This document shows, in pieces, positions 56,278-64,000 of a stretch of DNA of 64,000 nucleotides (its first letter is position 1; every line of letters begins with the position of its first letter). The translations under genes and the position numbers were made by a program. This DNA comes from Blattamonas nauphoetae (Eukaryota > Preaxostyla > Oxymonadida), in contig JARBJD010000217.1 in assembly GCA_033064195.1 (NCBI GenBank), positions 62,001-126,000 on the forward strand. Direction: 5' to 3'. The notes beneath the pieces were generated by a model, which did no database searches, was not told the origin of the DNA, and saw only the letters and a program-made list of their open reading frames with translations.

Positions 56278-56895
56278 ATGACGAATCAGCTTACACCAAA
56301 CAAACTTAACGAGACTCTAAAGAATGAAAAATTAATACTAATCACCGAACCAGTTCTGAATCGTTCTGGAACCTCATATTTGGCGCATGGTACTTTCGAT
56401 TACGCAAGTGAAGATAAACCTGATGAGATTTATCGAGTGTACATTCCTGCTTTCATTAAAGGAGCAAGACCACATCTGAACCCCGATATGTATCACAGAT
56501 TCGATAACTGTTGCAATAAAGAAAAATTCATTGAGTCGCTACACAGTGAGAATTGTGAACTCGTTGGTGAATACAAAACATCAGAGTCAGTAGTGAAATA
56601 TCTTCATGAAGGAGTTGAATGGAGAATCAAACCATCACAATGGATGAAAGGAGTCAGAACACACAAGATGAAGCGTAAGCATTACACTCAATCGTTTGTT
56701 GAAAACGAACTGAGAAAGCACAATTGTGAACTCATTGATGAGTACAAGAAAGTACACATTCCTTTTCACTATCGAGTGATTGGTGATGATAAAGTTTACA
56801 AAGCGAGACTTGATGAATGGTTTAGAGCAAAGAGAAAACCTCACTTGAGAGGAAAGACAAACAAGAACTCCATTGATGATTCTCCAAATCAATAA
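56278..56895 (+). CDS. Repeat protein of the virus-like element (205 aa)
   Basis: The ATG follows the element's T-rich motif. Two segments of about 55 residues are related: one around FIESLHSENCELVGEYK, ending WRIKPSQWMKG, and one around FVENELRKHNCELIDEYKK, ending YKARLDEWFRAKRK. Each has the pattern F-x(2)-L-x(4)-NCEL-x(2)-EYK, then an aromatic strand and a W plus basic tail. This resembles the short nucleic-acid-binding repeats (F..EL....C.L...Y) common in large DNA virus proteins, but without their zinc ligands. The protein is basic overall, so DNA binding is plausible. It is convergent with the minus-strand cluster. Confidence 0.55.
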   Translation: MTNQLTPNKLNETLKNEKLILITEPVLNRSGTSYLAHGTFDYASEDKPDEIYRVYIPAFIKGARPHLNPDMYHRFDNCCNKEKFIESLHSENCELVGEYKTSESVVKYLHEGVEWRIKPSQWMKGVRTHKMKRKHYTQSFVENELRKHNCELIDEYKKVHIPFHYRVIGDDKVYKARLDEWFRAKRKPHLRGKTNKNSIDDSPNQ

Positions 56896-57590
56896 TGACG
56901 AATAGATTATTTTTCTACTCATTGATTATGCCGGACTAATGACTATGCTCGTGTCAATGTGTCAATGGGTGTCAATGGGTCAAAATTTGATTTTCATTTT
57001 TGAAAAGTCCACCACTCGACGAAGTAACTCCATAGAGAATAAAAAAATGAATTTTTAAAAATTGACCTTTATTATTGTGACCACCCAAAATTGTACCAAC
57101 AAGGTCAATATCGACACGGCAAGTTCATTTATCATGTTTCTAGAGTGATCTGACAACATTATGTGGACTTATGGGAATTTTCAAAATTAAGGCCGATTTA
57201 TTTTTTTCGGATTTTTATTTCGCATATGAAGAGTAGGTCCAAAATGTTCAAGTGTGAGACCTCGACGTAATTTCCCTTGATGCTCAGGCAAAATGGTGCC
57301 CTTGTGATTAATGCGTAGAACTACTTGGAGGTTGTGTTGGAGACGGTGGATTTTATAAATCCGCCCCGGGGTTCATGTTGGCATCACTTAGATGTGACCG
57401 TAAATCATGCCCACCCAATGCTTATTCCTTCAAGGACTTCGCCAGTGTTAGTCATTAAGTAGGATCACGATAGAATGATCCCCAAAGGAGTATCGGGTTG
57501 TCTTATGGAAACTCTCACGAACGTAAAATGGAACTAACCTTCACGTATTTTTATTTTTCATTAAGGTTCGTACAAAAATATATGTCATCA
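56896..57590. other. Convergent intergenic region of the virus-like element; nothing recognised
   Basis: Lies between the 3' ends of the 56278 and 57591 genes. TGTCAATGGG is repeated near 56955-56985. There is no open frame of note and no RNA gene that I can support. Confidence 0.4.
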
Positions 57591-58016
57591 TTAGTATTCC
57601 AACATGAGATCAACCAGAAATTCATAATACTCTTTGATTATTTTTCCATTGATTGTCTCTGATGTTTCCATCTCAATCGATTCACCAGAACTGTCTTTGA
57701 ACCAGATCTTCACAATTGATTGTCGAGTGCTTAATGCCCACTTCTTTCGCTTCGCAATCTGTTCGTTGCAGAAAGCCACATAAGAATCATTGTGAGCATC
57801 AGTCTGAATCCAATCAGCATGTATTGTGAAATTCTGAGGAATATCTTTGGAGATGACTGTTGACGAATCGCCTATTTCTTCCTTCACATGAATTAGTTTA
57901 CAGTCGAGATAGTGAACATATTTTTGATTTCTGGAATTGGTAAAATCATGAGGAAATTGAGCAGTGTTTGAATTCTGAATTGAGAAATAACGTTTGACCA
58001 TAACTGTTTTAAACAA
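57591..58016 (-). CDS. Small protein of the virus-like element (about 136-141 aa)
   Basis: The better start is the internal ATG (MVKRYFSIQNSNTAQFPHDF), which lies just after the TTTTATTTTTGTTTAAA motif. The protein is beta-rich, with YVHYLDCKLIHV, QNFTIHADWIQTDAHNDSYV and KIWFKDSSGESIEME. A short single-jelly-roll or minor virion protein would fit, placed next to the capsid-like genes, but no family is recognised. The frame looks whole. Confidence 0.45.
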   Translation of the reverse strand: MFKTVMVKRYFSIQNSNTAQFPHDFTNSRNQKYVHYLDCKLIHVKEEIGDSSTVISKDIPQNFTIHADWIQTDAHNDSYVAFCNEQIAKRKKWALSTRQSIVKIWFKDSSGESIEMETSETINGKIIKEYYEFLVDLMLEY

Positions 58017-58037
58017 AAATAAAATTTCATATTTGAT

Positions 58038-59743
58038 TTAGTAACCTCGCTTCACTTCTTCATGCGCTTCCTGGAGTCGACGATCAATGACATATCGTAC
58101 TCGTGGTTGTCCATTCTCGATCCAGAACAACCAGTACGTTGCCTGATGTAATGCCAAAATCGGTGGAGGAGGACCTTCTGGAGTTGATGTGAAATATGGA
58201 TCCAGTTCTCCCTGATTGATTGGTGATCCTCTGTAGACAATGTTGACGGATTCTGCTGTCGAAATACCTTCTTCACCACCTGCAATTTCACTTCGATCTG
58301 TTGGAACCATTAATGTGAAACTAGTTGCATCGGTAGCAGCTCTTTGTCTAACGCTAATTTTGTCAACTCCATGGACCTTATACTTGGAATGTCGAGAAGC
58401 ACATATTGAATTCTCAAATTCTTCAGTTGCGGAACATCCAATGAAATCACCATTCACCATCATCATTTGATAGAACTCTGGTGAGATTGTTGACATTGGG
58501 AAATTGGGAAAGTTGGATCCAAGCATCTCGAATTGACCAACATATTGAGGATTTCTGAAGACTGTACATTCGTTTGGTCGTTCTGGGAATAAGCACATCA
58601 GATTCATGAGATTGTTGAGTTTGATACTGATGTTTGATCTCACTCCCATGGCATTCGCTTTTGATTGGAATGATTGTGTGTCAATTCTTTCTGCTTTCAG
58701 AACATAAAGAGTCTTTGAATAAGTGTTGAAGAGAGATTGTTTTGTGGCGTCTGTAATTTGATATCCGTAGCAGACAGTTGTAGCTTTGTCCACTGATGAA
58801 GTAAGAACAGTAGAAGTGGATTGTTTTATGTATATCCTTGCAACAGACGTTAAATCCTGATCATCAAATTTATCGTATTGTTGAACTGGATTTCCGATTT
58901 GTGTGAATTCCTGTGTTAAAACTGAGAATTCTCCGTCTTGCATTAAATTCATTCGAGATGGTTGTATTCCATTAACTGCCGCATTTTGAAATACATCAGA
59001 TGAATCTTGAAGTGTTTTTCGAATAACAGTTGATGATCGAATTGGACAATACACAAGCGAATCAGTTGTCAAGTGAAATCTCAAGCGTAAATTACCAAAG
59101 ATGGAATTGGGATACTGATCAAACGTACTCAATGGTAGGAGATTAACAAATGGAATCACCAGTGGAATTGTAAATGTGATTGTTTTTGGGAAAGGTGTAT
59201 CACCTCTTAATAATGGAGTAAAATAGTATCAGCACACACTTGGATCCATTCTTTGAACATTTTCCCACAGACTGTAGCAATGCTTCATGTTGTTTTTCTC
59301 TTCATATGACTTGAAAGTGTGGTACAGAAATGATTCGTGGACATGATTGTTCTGTAGTGAATTGTCAATGATGTTTCCTTGACTGTCGACGAGTCTCATA
59401 TCTCGAATTGCATCTGATGATGATTTGAATCCGAAGAACATTCCATACATTCCAACAGTTTCAATTGGCAAATTTTCCCCGGCTTTGTAACTGAAACAGT
59501 AACAGTCAGATCGATACGCAGATGGCTCTTCGAAAACTCAGTCACATCATGTCCGTCATAGCATAATGGAACTTCAATCTCATCTGTGATTCTGCATGGC
59601 ATGGGAGGATTTGTTGGATGCACTTCTTGGATGGAATAAATGTGTGGCTCTGAATCCCATTGTTTCGGAAGATATGATTGCACTTCAATTTGTTCAATTA
59701 GTGTCGATGTTGGTTTGGATTGATTAGATCTGATACTTCTCAT
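58038..59743 (-). pseudogene. Second capsid-like gene of the virus-like element
   Basis: Open stretches at 59396-59743, 59229-59471 and 58038-59159 are carried in this interval; the gene looks broken (about two breaks). It is clearly a relative of the gene at 59790-61184: both have a YPNSIFGNLRLRFHLTTDSL / YPKCLFGDLKLSVYINEDAF segment, a later FPNFPMSTISPEFYQMMM / YPDNWTSTIGARFYQFALST segment, and a closing PPPILALHQATYWLFWI / PPAPILATTATTWWVLRF segment. Beta-strand-rich sequence of this length suggests a jelly-roll capsid protein. The T-rich motif precedes the first stretch. Confidence 0.55.
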
Positions 59744-59789
59744 TTATAGAAAAATAAAAAATACAATTTCATTATTTTCTTTGATTGTT

Positions 59790-61184
59790 TTATGATTTCA
59801 TTATTCCAAGTTCCTTGTGAAGTGCTTTCAATGTGTGATTTGGATAGTATTCAACAATAGGTATATCATTGCTGAATCGTAATACCCACCACGTTGTTGC
59901 AGTTGTCGCTAGTATCGGTGCTGGAGGATGCGTAAATGTTGTCATGTCACCACCCTTTTGACTTGGATCGAGAACATTATAGTATGTGTCAATCACTCCT
60001 TGGTAAATCGGATTTGATCTCAATGTGACTGGAATATTCTGACCTCTTGAACTAATGGAATCATTACAGTTCGTTGGACATCCACTTCTTTGAGTTGAGA
60101 AGCACAAGAGGAAGTCAGTATTGTCATGAATCGGTCGCACTCTTGTCATTTTTTCTCCAGTATATGTTCCATCACCTTCGAGTTGTTCCTCAACAAGAGA
60201 ATCAGTCAGTGATCGCTCCAAATCATCAGGAACAGTCAGGTATGAATCAAGATTGAGAGTCGATAATGCAAATTGATAGAAGCGAGCTCCAATCGTTGAT
60301 GTCCAGTTATCTGGATAGTATTTGTCAAGGAGATGCACTCGAAGATCTTTCTGCATTGGATTGTGGAAACATGTAACTTCATTATCGTAGTGACGGAAGA
60401 GGAGCATAATATCCTTGGCATTAACGAGAACCATTTGCTGAGTACAATCAATTCCTGTTGCAGTTGGTGTCTTCTGAAATGGATAGAATGAGATCTTTTC
60501 TGCTGGAATTGTACCTGGACGATCCTGATACATTTTCTTCAGATTCTCTTTCGCTATTTCTTTTATTTGGTATCCAGCACTCATGCAATACACATCATCA
60601 ACGCGATAATCGATAATGTTCAATGAAATATACTGATCTACAAATTCTGGTTCTTTAGCAACCGTTCCAGCTGAGTTGTAGTAAATGTCTTGAGTCACTG
60701 CTGATATCCTAAATGATTGGCCAATCTGAACGAAATTCTTGGTGCAGTTTGCTAGTAGAGAATGGAAAAACCATGGACGATGTTGGTGACAATCAGCGAT
60801 TGCATGGTGAATTGGTGGTTTTGTTGAGCCAATGTAGGTCGAGAGTGTATTCTTCAAAGTGAGTTCAGGATTAACAGGACAACAAACAAATGCATCTTCA
60901 TTAATGTACACACTTAATTTCAGATCACCAAAGAGACATTTTGGATAGTCAGTCATCCCTGAGAAAATGAGAAGATCTTCAAGATTTATTGACACACGAA
61001 TCGGGACCTTGATTGTATCAGTGAAATGGCCAGCTTGTGACACCGATGTGAAGTCTGACAATGGAATATAAACTCCAGCGACAGATTCATCATGCTTCCA
61101 AGCATTTTCCCAAGGAGTGTGCGAATGTTTTCGATTCTCCAATTGACTCTTTGGTTTAATCATATTGTAGATGTGTGATTCCAT
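59790..61184 (-). CDS. Capsid-like protein of the virus-like element (464 aa)
   Basis: A single open frame of 464 residues with many short beta strands: VPIRVSINLEDLLIFSGMTD, FGDLKLSVYINEDAFVCCPV, and a C-terminal PPAPILATTATTWWVLRF then a charged tail. Length, composition and its duplication next door fit a double-jelly-roll-type major capsid protein of a Polinton-like or virophage-like lineage; that is inferred from general features, as no diagnostic motif is certain. A structure-based profile search of this frame alone would settle it. The frame looks whole. Confidence 0.55.
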   Translation of the reverse strand: MESHIYNMIKPKSQLENRKHSHTPWENAWKHDESVAGVYIPLSDFTSVSQAGHFTDTIKVPIRVSINLEDLLIFSGMTDYPKCLFGDLKLSVYINEDAFVCCPVNPELTLKNTLSTYIGSTKPPIHHAIADCHQHRPWFFHSLLANCTKNFVQIGQSFRISAVTQDIYYNSAGTVAKEPEFVDQYISLNIIDYRVDDVYCMSAGYQIKEIAKENLKKMYQDRPGTIPAEKISFYPFQKTPTATGIDCTQQMVLVNAKDIMLLFRHYDNEVTCFHNPMQKDLRVHLLDKYYPDNWTSTIGARFYQFALSTLNLDSYLTVPDDLERSLTDSLVEEQLEGDGTYTGEKMTRVRPIHDNTDFLLCFSTQRSGCPTNCNDSISSRGQNIPVTLRSNPIYQGVIDTYYNVLDPSQKGGDMTTFTHPPAPILATTATTWWVLRFSNDIPIVEYYPNHTLKALHKELGIMKS

Positions 61185-61241
61185 TGAAACGTCATTGTTT
61201 GAAGTGCTAATGATTCTTTGATTATTGTGAAGAACAGTAAA

Positions 61242-61652
61242 TCAACTAAAGATTGATGCCGAATGCTTCAGTCCAACGAACATAAATATTCTTTCATTAG
61301 AGTATGATCCAACTTTGTCTGGGATAATGTTCCAATTGTTGACTTTCAAAGTGGTTGTGACTGTGAACGTAATAAAGGAATCATCAATTTGACAAATGTC
61401 CTGATTACCAGTCAATGGAATGATTATCTCTTGTCCTCTGTAGAAGCGTGAATTCTCTGATGGTTTCAATTCTTGAATAGAAGTACTGTGTGCGCCATCG
61501 TTCAGAAGGTAATTAACGTGGTGTTCAGACATTAGTTGCTGTTGTATTTGACCAATGTCATCTCTAGTGTACTTAATTGATCCTGTGCAATTGCCAGTTA
61601 ACGTTGAGGCTCCATGTCTTTTGTTTGTCAGATGTGTTATATGCGAGTTCAT
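61242..61652 (-). CDS. Protein of the virus-like element upstream of the capsid-like gene
   Basis: The ATG at 61652 (MNSHITHLTNKRHGASTL) follows a TTTTTTATTTTTGTT motif, so it is preferred over an in-frame ATG 24 bases upstream, within the motif. About 136 residues, with beta-rich segments (RGQEIIIPLTGNQDICQIDD; FITFTVTTTLKVNNWNIIPD) resembling the N-terminal jelly-roll segment found ahead of the other capsid-like gene. It may belong with the capsid-like gene downstream. Family not recognised. Confidence 0.45.
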   Translation of the reverse strand: MNSHITHLTNKRHGASTLTGNCTGSIKYTRDDIGQIQQQLMSEHHVNYLLNDGAHSTSIQELKPSENSRFYRGQEIIIPLTGNQDICQIDDSFITFTVTTTLKVNNWNIIPDKVGSYSNERIFMFVGLKHSASIFS

Positions 61653-61693
61653 TTTAACAAAAATAAAAAATTGCATTAATGTTTTAACTCTAG

Positions 61694-61993
61694 TTACTTT
61701 TTCTTTTTTGGTTTCCTCACTTTAGGTTTCATTTTTTCTTCCAGTCTCAGTATTTCGTCTCTGAGTTTGTTCGCAAGTGAACCGTTTCCTTCATTGATTG
61801 CTTGCTCATATTGTGCCATCTTTTCTGCATGGATTTGTTGATCCGATTTCACATCTGGTATCATCTCAACACCTGTCTGCGCGATCTTTGAAATTACTGG
61901 TCCTACAAAGGGAATCAGATTCAGAAATGGAGCTCCATCTCTGAGGATATTTTTGCCAACTGCTGCTAATTTTGATAACCAACCTGGTGCCAT
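61694..61993 (-). CDS. Small amphipathic/basic virion-like protein (99 aa)
   Basis: The ATG at 61993 follows TTTTTATTTTACATAA. The N-terminus MAPGWLSKLAAVGKNILRDG, then a hydrophobic Gly/Pro-containing stretch (FLNLIPFVGPVISKIAQTG), is followed by a helical region and a very basic end (KPKVRKPKKKK). Starting MAPG with an amphipathic helix is shared with the next gene (62031-62339). Such small proteins in capsid-bearing elements often interact with membranes or core DNA; this is inference. The frame looks whole. Confidence 0.5.
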   Translation of the reverse strand: MAPGWLSKLAAVGKNILRDGAPFLNLIPFVGPVISKIAQTGVEMIPDVKSDQQIHAEKMAQYEQAINEGNGSLANKLRDEILRLEEKMKPKVRKPKKKK

Positions 61994-62030
61994 TTATGTA
62001 AAATAAAAATATTCGATCATTAGTGAAGTA

Positions 62031-62339
62031 TTAGCCTTTGAATTGAATTTTGGAATTAGACGATAGCGGCATTTCATCATTGGAGTATCGACCATTTCGT
62101 GGAGGTTCGTACTCAATCATCTGTGGATTTTGTGCTCGATTGATCGCTTTATTCTGTTGATAAGAATCCATCATCCCTCCTAATCCACTAAGAATTCCTC
62201 CTGCTGTTTGTCCGAATTTACTATTCGTTTGTGAGAGCAATCCACCACCAACTTGAAGTAATGTTGGAGCTAGAGGTTTGATAAATTGAAAGAACTGTTT
62301 TCCGATATTTTTGAGTTTGTTGAAACTTCCTGGTGCCAT
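62031..62339 (-). CDS. Small MAPG-type virion-like protein (102 aa)
   Basis: The ATG at 62339 follows TTTTTTTATTTGTACATAA. It begins MAPGSFNKLKNIGKQFFQFI, has a Gly-rich hydrophobic middle (LLQVGGGLLSQTNSKFG; GGILSGLGGMMDSYQQ) and a polar end. The shared MAPG start and layout suggest it is a relative of, or partner to, the 61694-61993 protein. A minor capsid or membrane-active peptide is possible. The frame looks whole. Confidence 0.5.
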   Translation of the reverse strand: MAPGSFNKLKNIGKQFFQFIKPLAPTLLQVGGGLLSQTNSKFGQTAGGILSGLGGMMDSYQQNKAINRAQNPQMIEYEPPRNGRYSNDEMPLSSNSKIQFKG

Positions 62340-62410
62340 TTATGTACAAATAAAAAAATCAATTCATTTATATTTTTAGCGAGGAAAGAATCTCATGAGA
62401 GACTTCTGCC

Positions 62411-62971
62411 CTAACGGGGTATTGCTTTGGTGAGAGAGATACCATAATTGAGAATGGTGTTGTATGCTTCATTAAAGGCAATACTCATATCTTTTCCTCC
62501 AACAAGGATCTTGATAATGGTTCTAAACACTGGGAGAGCATTAATGCATGAACATTTTGTTGACAGATCATCAAGTTCAATTACAACATCGTTGATCCCA
62601 GTGAGTGTAGCAATCAGTGCACATAAATCACTTTGGTTTGTGATCAGTTTCTTCGATGGTTCAATGAGATTATTCAACAACTTCTTTTCACTAGCGAATG
62701 CATTCTTGTACACTAGCAATAGTTGATCTTTGAATGCTGTAATATTCGATTCGTATTCCCGAAGTGGAATTGTTCGACATTGAATTGGAGCTGATGGATA
62801 TGTCTCTAATGGTGGTTCATAAGTACCTCGTTCCATTTCGACATTTGATGATCGATTATCAACTCCAGCTTTACTCCTATCCTCGATGATGACATTGTTG
62901 GTGATTGATGTTGGTACTGAAGAAGAACTTGTGTGTTTCGTAAATTGACAACTTAAAATTGGTTGCATCAC
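62411..62971 (-). CDS. Unrecognised protein of the virus-like element (186 aa)
   Basis: The ATG at 62971 is preceded by ATATTTTTATTTTTATATAA. The first 70 residues are polar and disordered-looking (SSSVPTSITNNVIIEDRSKA); the rest is helical (NITAFKDQLLLVYKNAFASE; INALPVFRTIIKILVGGKDM). No domain recognised. The frame looks whole. It sits between the MAPG-type genes and the 63012 gene, all on the same strand. Confidence 0.45.
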   Translation of the reverse strand: MMQPILSCQFTKHTSSSSVPTSITNNVIIEDRSKAGVDNRSSNVEMERGTYEPPLETYPSAPIQCRTIPLREYESNITAFKDQLLLVYKNAFASEKKLLNNLIEPSKKLITNQSDLCALIATLTGINDVVIELDDLSTKCSCINALPVFRTIIKILVGGKDMSIAFNEAYNTILNYGISLTKAIPR

Positions 62972-63011
62972 TTTATATAAAAATAAAAATATATATTTAT
63001 GTTTTTAATCA

Positions 63012-63785
63012 TCAACTTTCATTTCCACTGTCATCTTGTCCCATATCTTTCTGCAATTGAGCAAATCTAGTATAGTTTGGCATTTGAGATTGGTATGTGG
63101 TGAGATCTCTTGTTCTGTAGGCTTGACGTTGAATATCATTAGCAATTGTTGATATCTGTGATGAATATGTATTGAAGAATTGTTCCAAATATGTTTTATC
63201 ACTCTCGATCAATTGATAAAATCGTGGATAAACCCGTTCTTTAAAGTCTTTTCTTTGTTTGATTTTCTTCCATTCGTCTGAAGTACCATCGTAACCTTGA
63301 ACATAATCTGTAAGCCATTGATCCCATAACATTGATCCAACTTTGGATTGAATAGAATTGAACACAATATTGTCAATCACACCTTTGCTAGTATCAACTG
63401 GATTTGTTTTGTTAGCGCGATATAACTTTAATACATTATTCATCCATTCTCCAGCAAGTTTCTTCATAATCGCAAATGGTTGATTCAGTCGTTTCTTCTT
63501 TGCATCTTCATAGCTAATTTCTTTGTAGTTTGATGGTAGTTCATATTGTCCATGTTTAACAAAGTTCCTATGCACAGCTTTGATTCTCCTTCCATTATCT
63601 TGATAGAATGTTTTGTACTTGTTTTGTCTTCTCATTTCTGGTGTTGGATTCATTGAGTAGTAAGTCTCTTTGACTGGTCTATTTGTGTATGGCGCTAACA
63701 TGAAACCATTAACTGCGACCAAATCTTTAGTTTCATTGTCATAGACCATTACATCTGGAACTTTGCCATATTGCTCCACTATCAC
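63012..63785 (-). CDS. Unrecognised protein of the virus-like element (257 aa or more)
   Basis: The frame is open for 257 residues with YDNETKDLVAVNGFMLAPYT, NPTPEMRRQNKYKTFYQDNG and a Tyr/Gln-rich C-terminus (TYQSQMPNYTRFAQLQKDMG). It is mostly polar and helical. A further gene start, with the same T-rich motif, lies near 63967 on the same strand, so the true beginning of this gene may be further right. No family recognised; this part of the element looks partly broken. Confidence 0.4.
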   Translation of the reverse strand: MIVEQYGKVPDVMVYDNETKDLVAVNGFMLAPYTNRPVKETYYSMNPTPEMRRQNKYKTFYQDNGRRIKAVHRNFVKHGQYELPSNYKEISYEDAKKKRLNQPFAIMKKLAGEWMNNVLKLYRANKTNPVDTSKGVIDNIVFNSIQSKVGSMLWDQWLTDYVQGYDGTSDEWKKIKQRKDFKERVYPRFYQLIESDKTYLEQFFNTYSSQISTIANDIQRQAYRTRDLTTYQSQMPNYTRFAQLQKDMGQDDSGNES

Positions 63786-64000
63786 TTCCCAATTGAGTTC
63801 ATTTCTTTCAATGTATTCTAACGCTGATGGAACACTAATTAACGCACGATTGATTGTGGTTCTAATGTCATCTTCTGCAAAGATTTTTCAATGCTGCTTG
63901 CGTCTCTACTGCGTATCTTTTGGTTGTCTTAACGATGCTGTTTGTTGGTACACTATCTTTTCAGTCATGTGTATTTCATACAAAATAAAAATCCAAAAGT

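Larger units (their letters stand above)
55535..64000. mobile_element. Virus-like element (capsid-bearing, Polinton-like or related DNA virus group), cut by window edge
   Basis: From about 55.7 kb the DNA is clearly more AT-rich than the host genes and the gene style changes: compact, intronless, closely spaced frames, mostly on the minus strand, most preceded by the same T-rich motif. Parts seen: one plus-strand repeat protein (56278), a small protein (57591), two related capsid-like genes (58038-59743 and 59790-61184), small virion-like proteins (61242-62339) and two larger unknown proteins (62411, 63012), with another gene start near the right edge. No polymerase, integrase or packaging ATPase is in view. 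The left limit is uncertain (55535 if the GGGTAA end belongs to it, otherwise about 56.2 kb). It looks partly broken, with a few breaks, so a fossil of modest age. Confidence 0.6.

Noticed and set aside
1-64000. CRISPR array or bacterial operon
   Set aside because: The tandem repeats found lack unique spacers of regular length; introns and gene style are eukaryotic.

Overview
The window looks like nuclear DNA of a protist with compact spliceosomal introns (31 to about 200 bp, GT...AG). Its protein families (large alpha-helical-repeat proteins, and secreted beta-helix proteins ending in a membrane segment and a kinase-like domain) and overall style fit an oxymonad metamonad such as Blattamonas. 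That assignment is an inference from memory of such proteins, not a search result. Nothing suggests bacteria: there are no operons or ribosome-binding sites. Genes end in TAA, TAG or TGA, so the standard code is assumed.

Three kinds of host gene dominate. (1) HEAT/ARM-like helical-repeat genes: a multi-exon gene at 767-2698, a gene at 2906-7819 split by a transposon, a gene at 21468-23970, a short minus-strand piece at 24352-24972, and three diverged copies of one gene here called A (24964-28378, tail at 29722), B (30805-37079) and C (54067-55534, cut off). (2) Secreted beta-helix/Ig-like proteins: 8295-12781 (decayed), 12957-13975 (fragment), 17310-20284 on the minus strand (decayed), and 38778-53370, the most complete copy, which keeps a transmembrane segment and a pseudokinase-like C-terminal domain. 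(3) Coiled-coil genes, now decayed, mostly inside transposons.

The striking feature is the density of DNA transposons, many with target-site duplications that can be read directly and whose empty sites survive in paralogues in the same window. There are two Mutator-like elements (3896-7696 and 48415-50521; 9-bp duplications, GGGTA ends, internal CAGATCTG repeats); a 6.4-kb TA-duplicating element with 511-bp inverted repeats (39012-45451); a hAT-like element (31673-33648); a 385-bp TA-flanked MITE (34381-34765); a 910-bp element with TTCGG repeats (54258-55167); a 1.3-kb element (28379-29721); and two related ~480-bp MITEs (29023-29500, 30975-31455) that each carry a tRNA-like Pol III unit next to one terminal repeat. 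The large elements carry decayed host-like coding sequence, as Pack-MULEs do.

From about 55.5 kb to the right edge lies an AT-rich virus-like element (capsid-bearing, Polinton-like or a related DNA virus group). It has two related capsid-like genes, small basic/amphipathic virion-like proteins, and a shared T-rich upstream motif before its genes. It is cut by the window edge and looks partly broken; it is treated here as a fossil.
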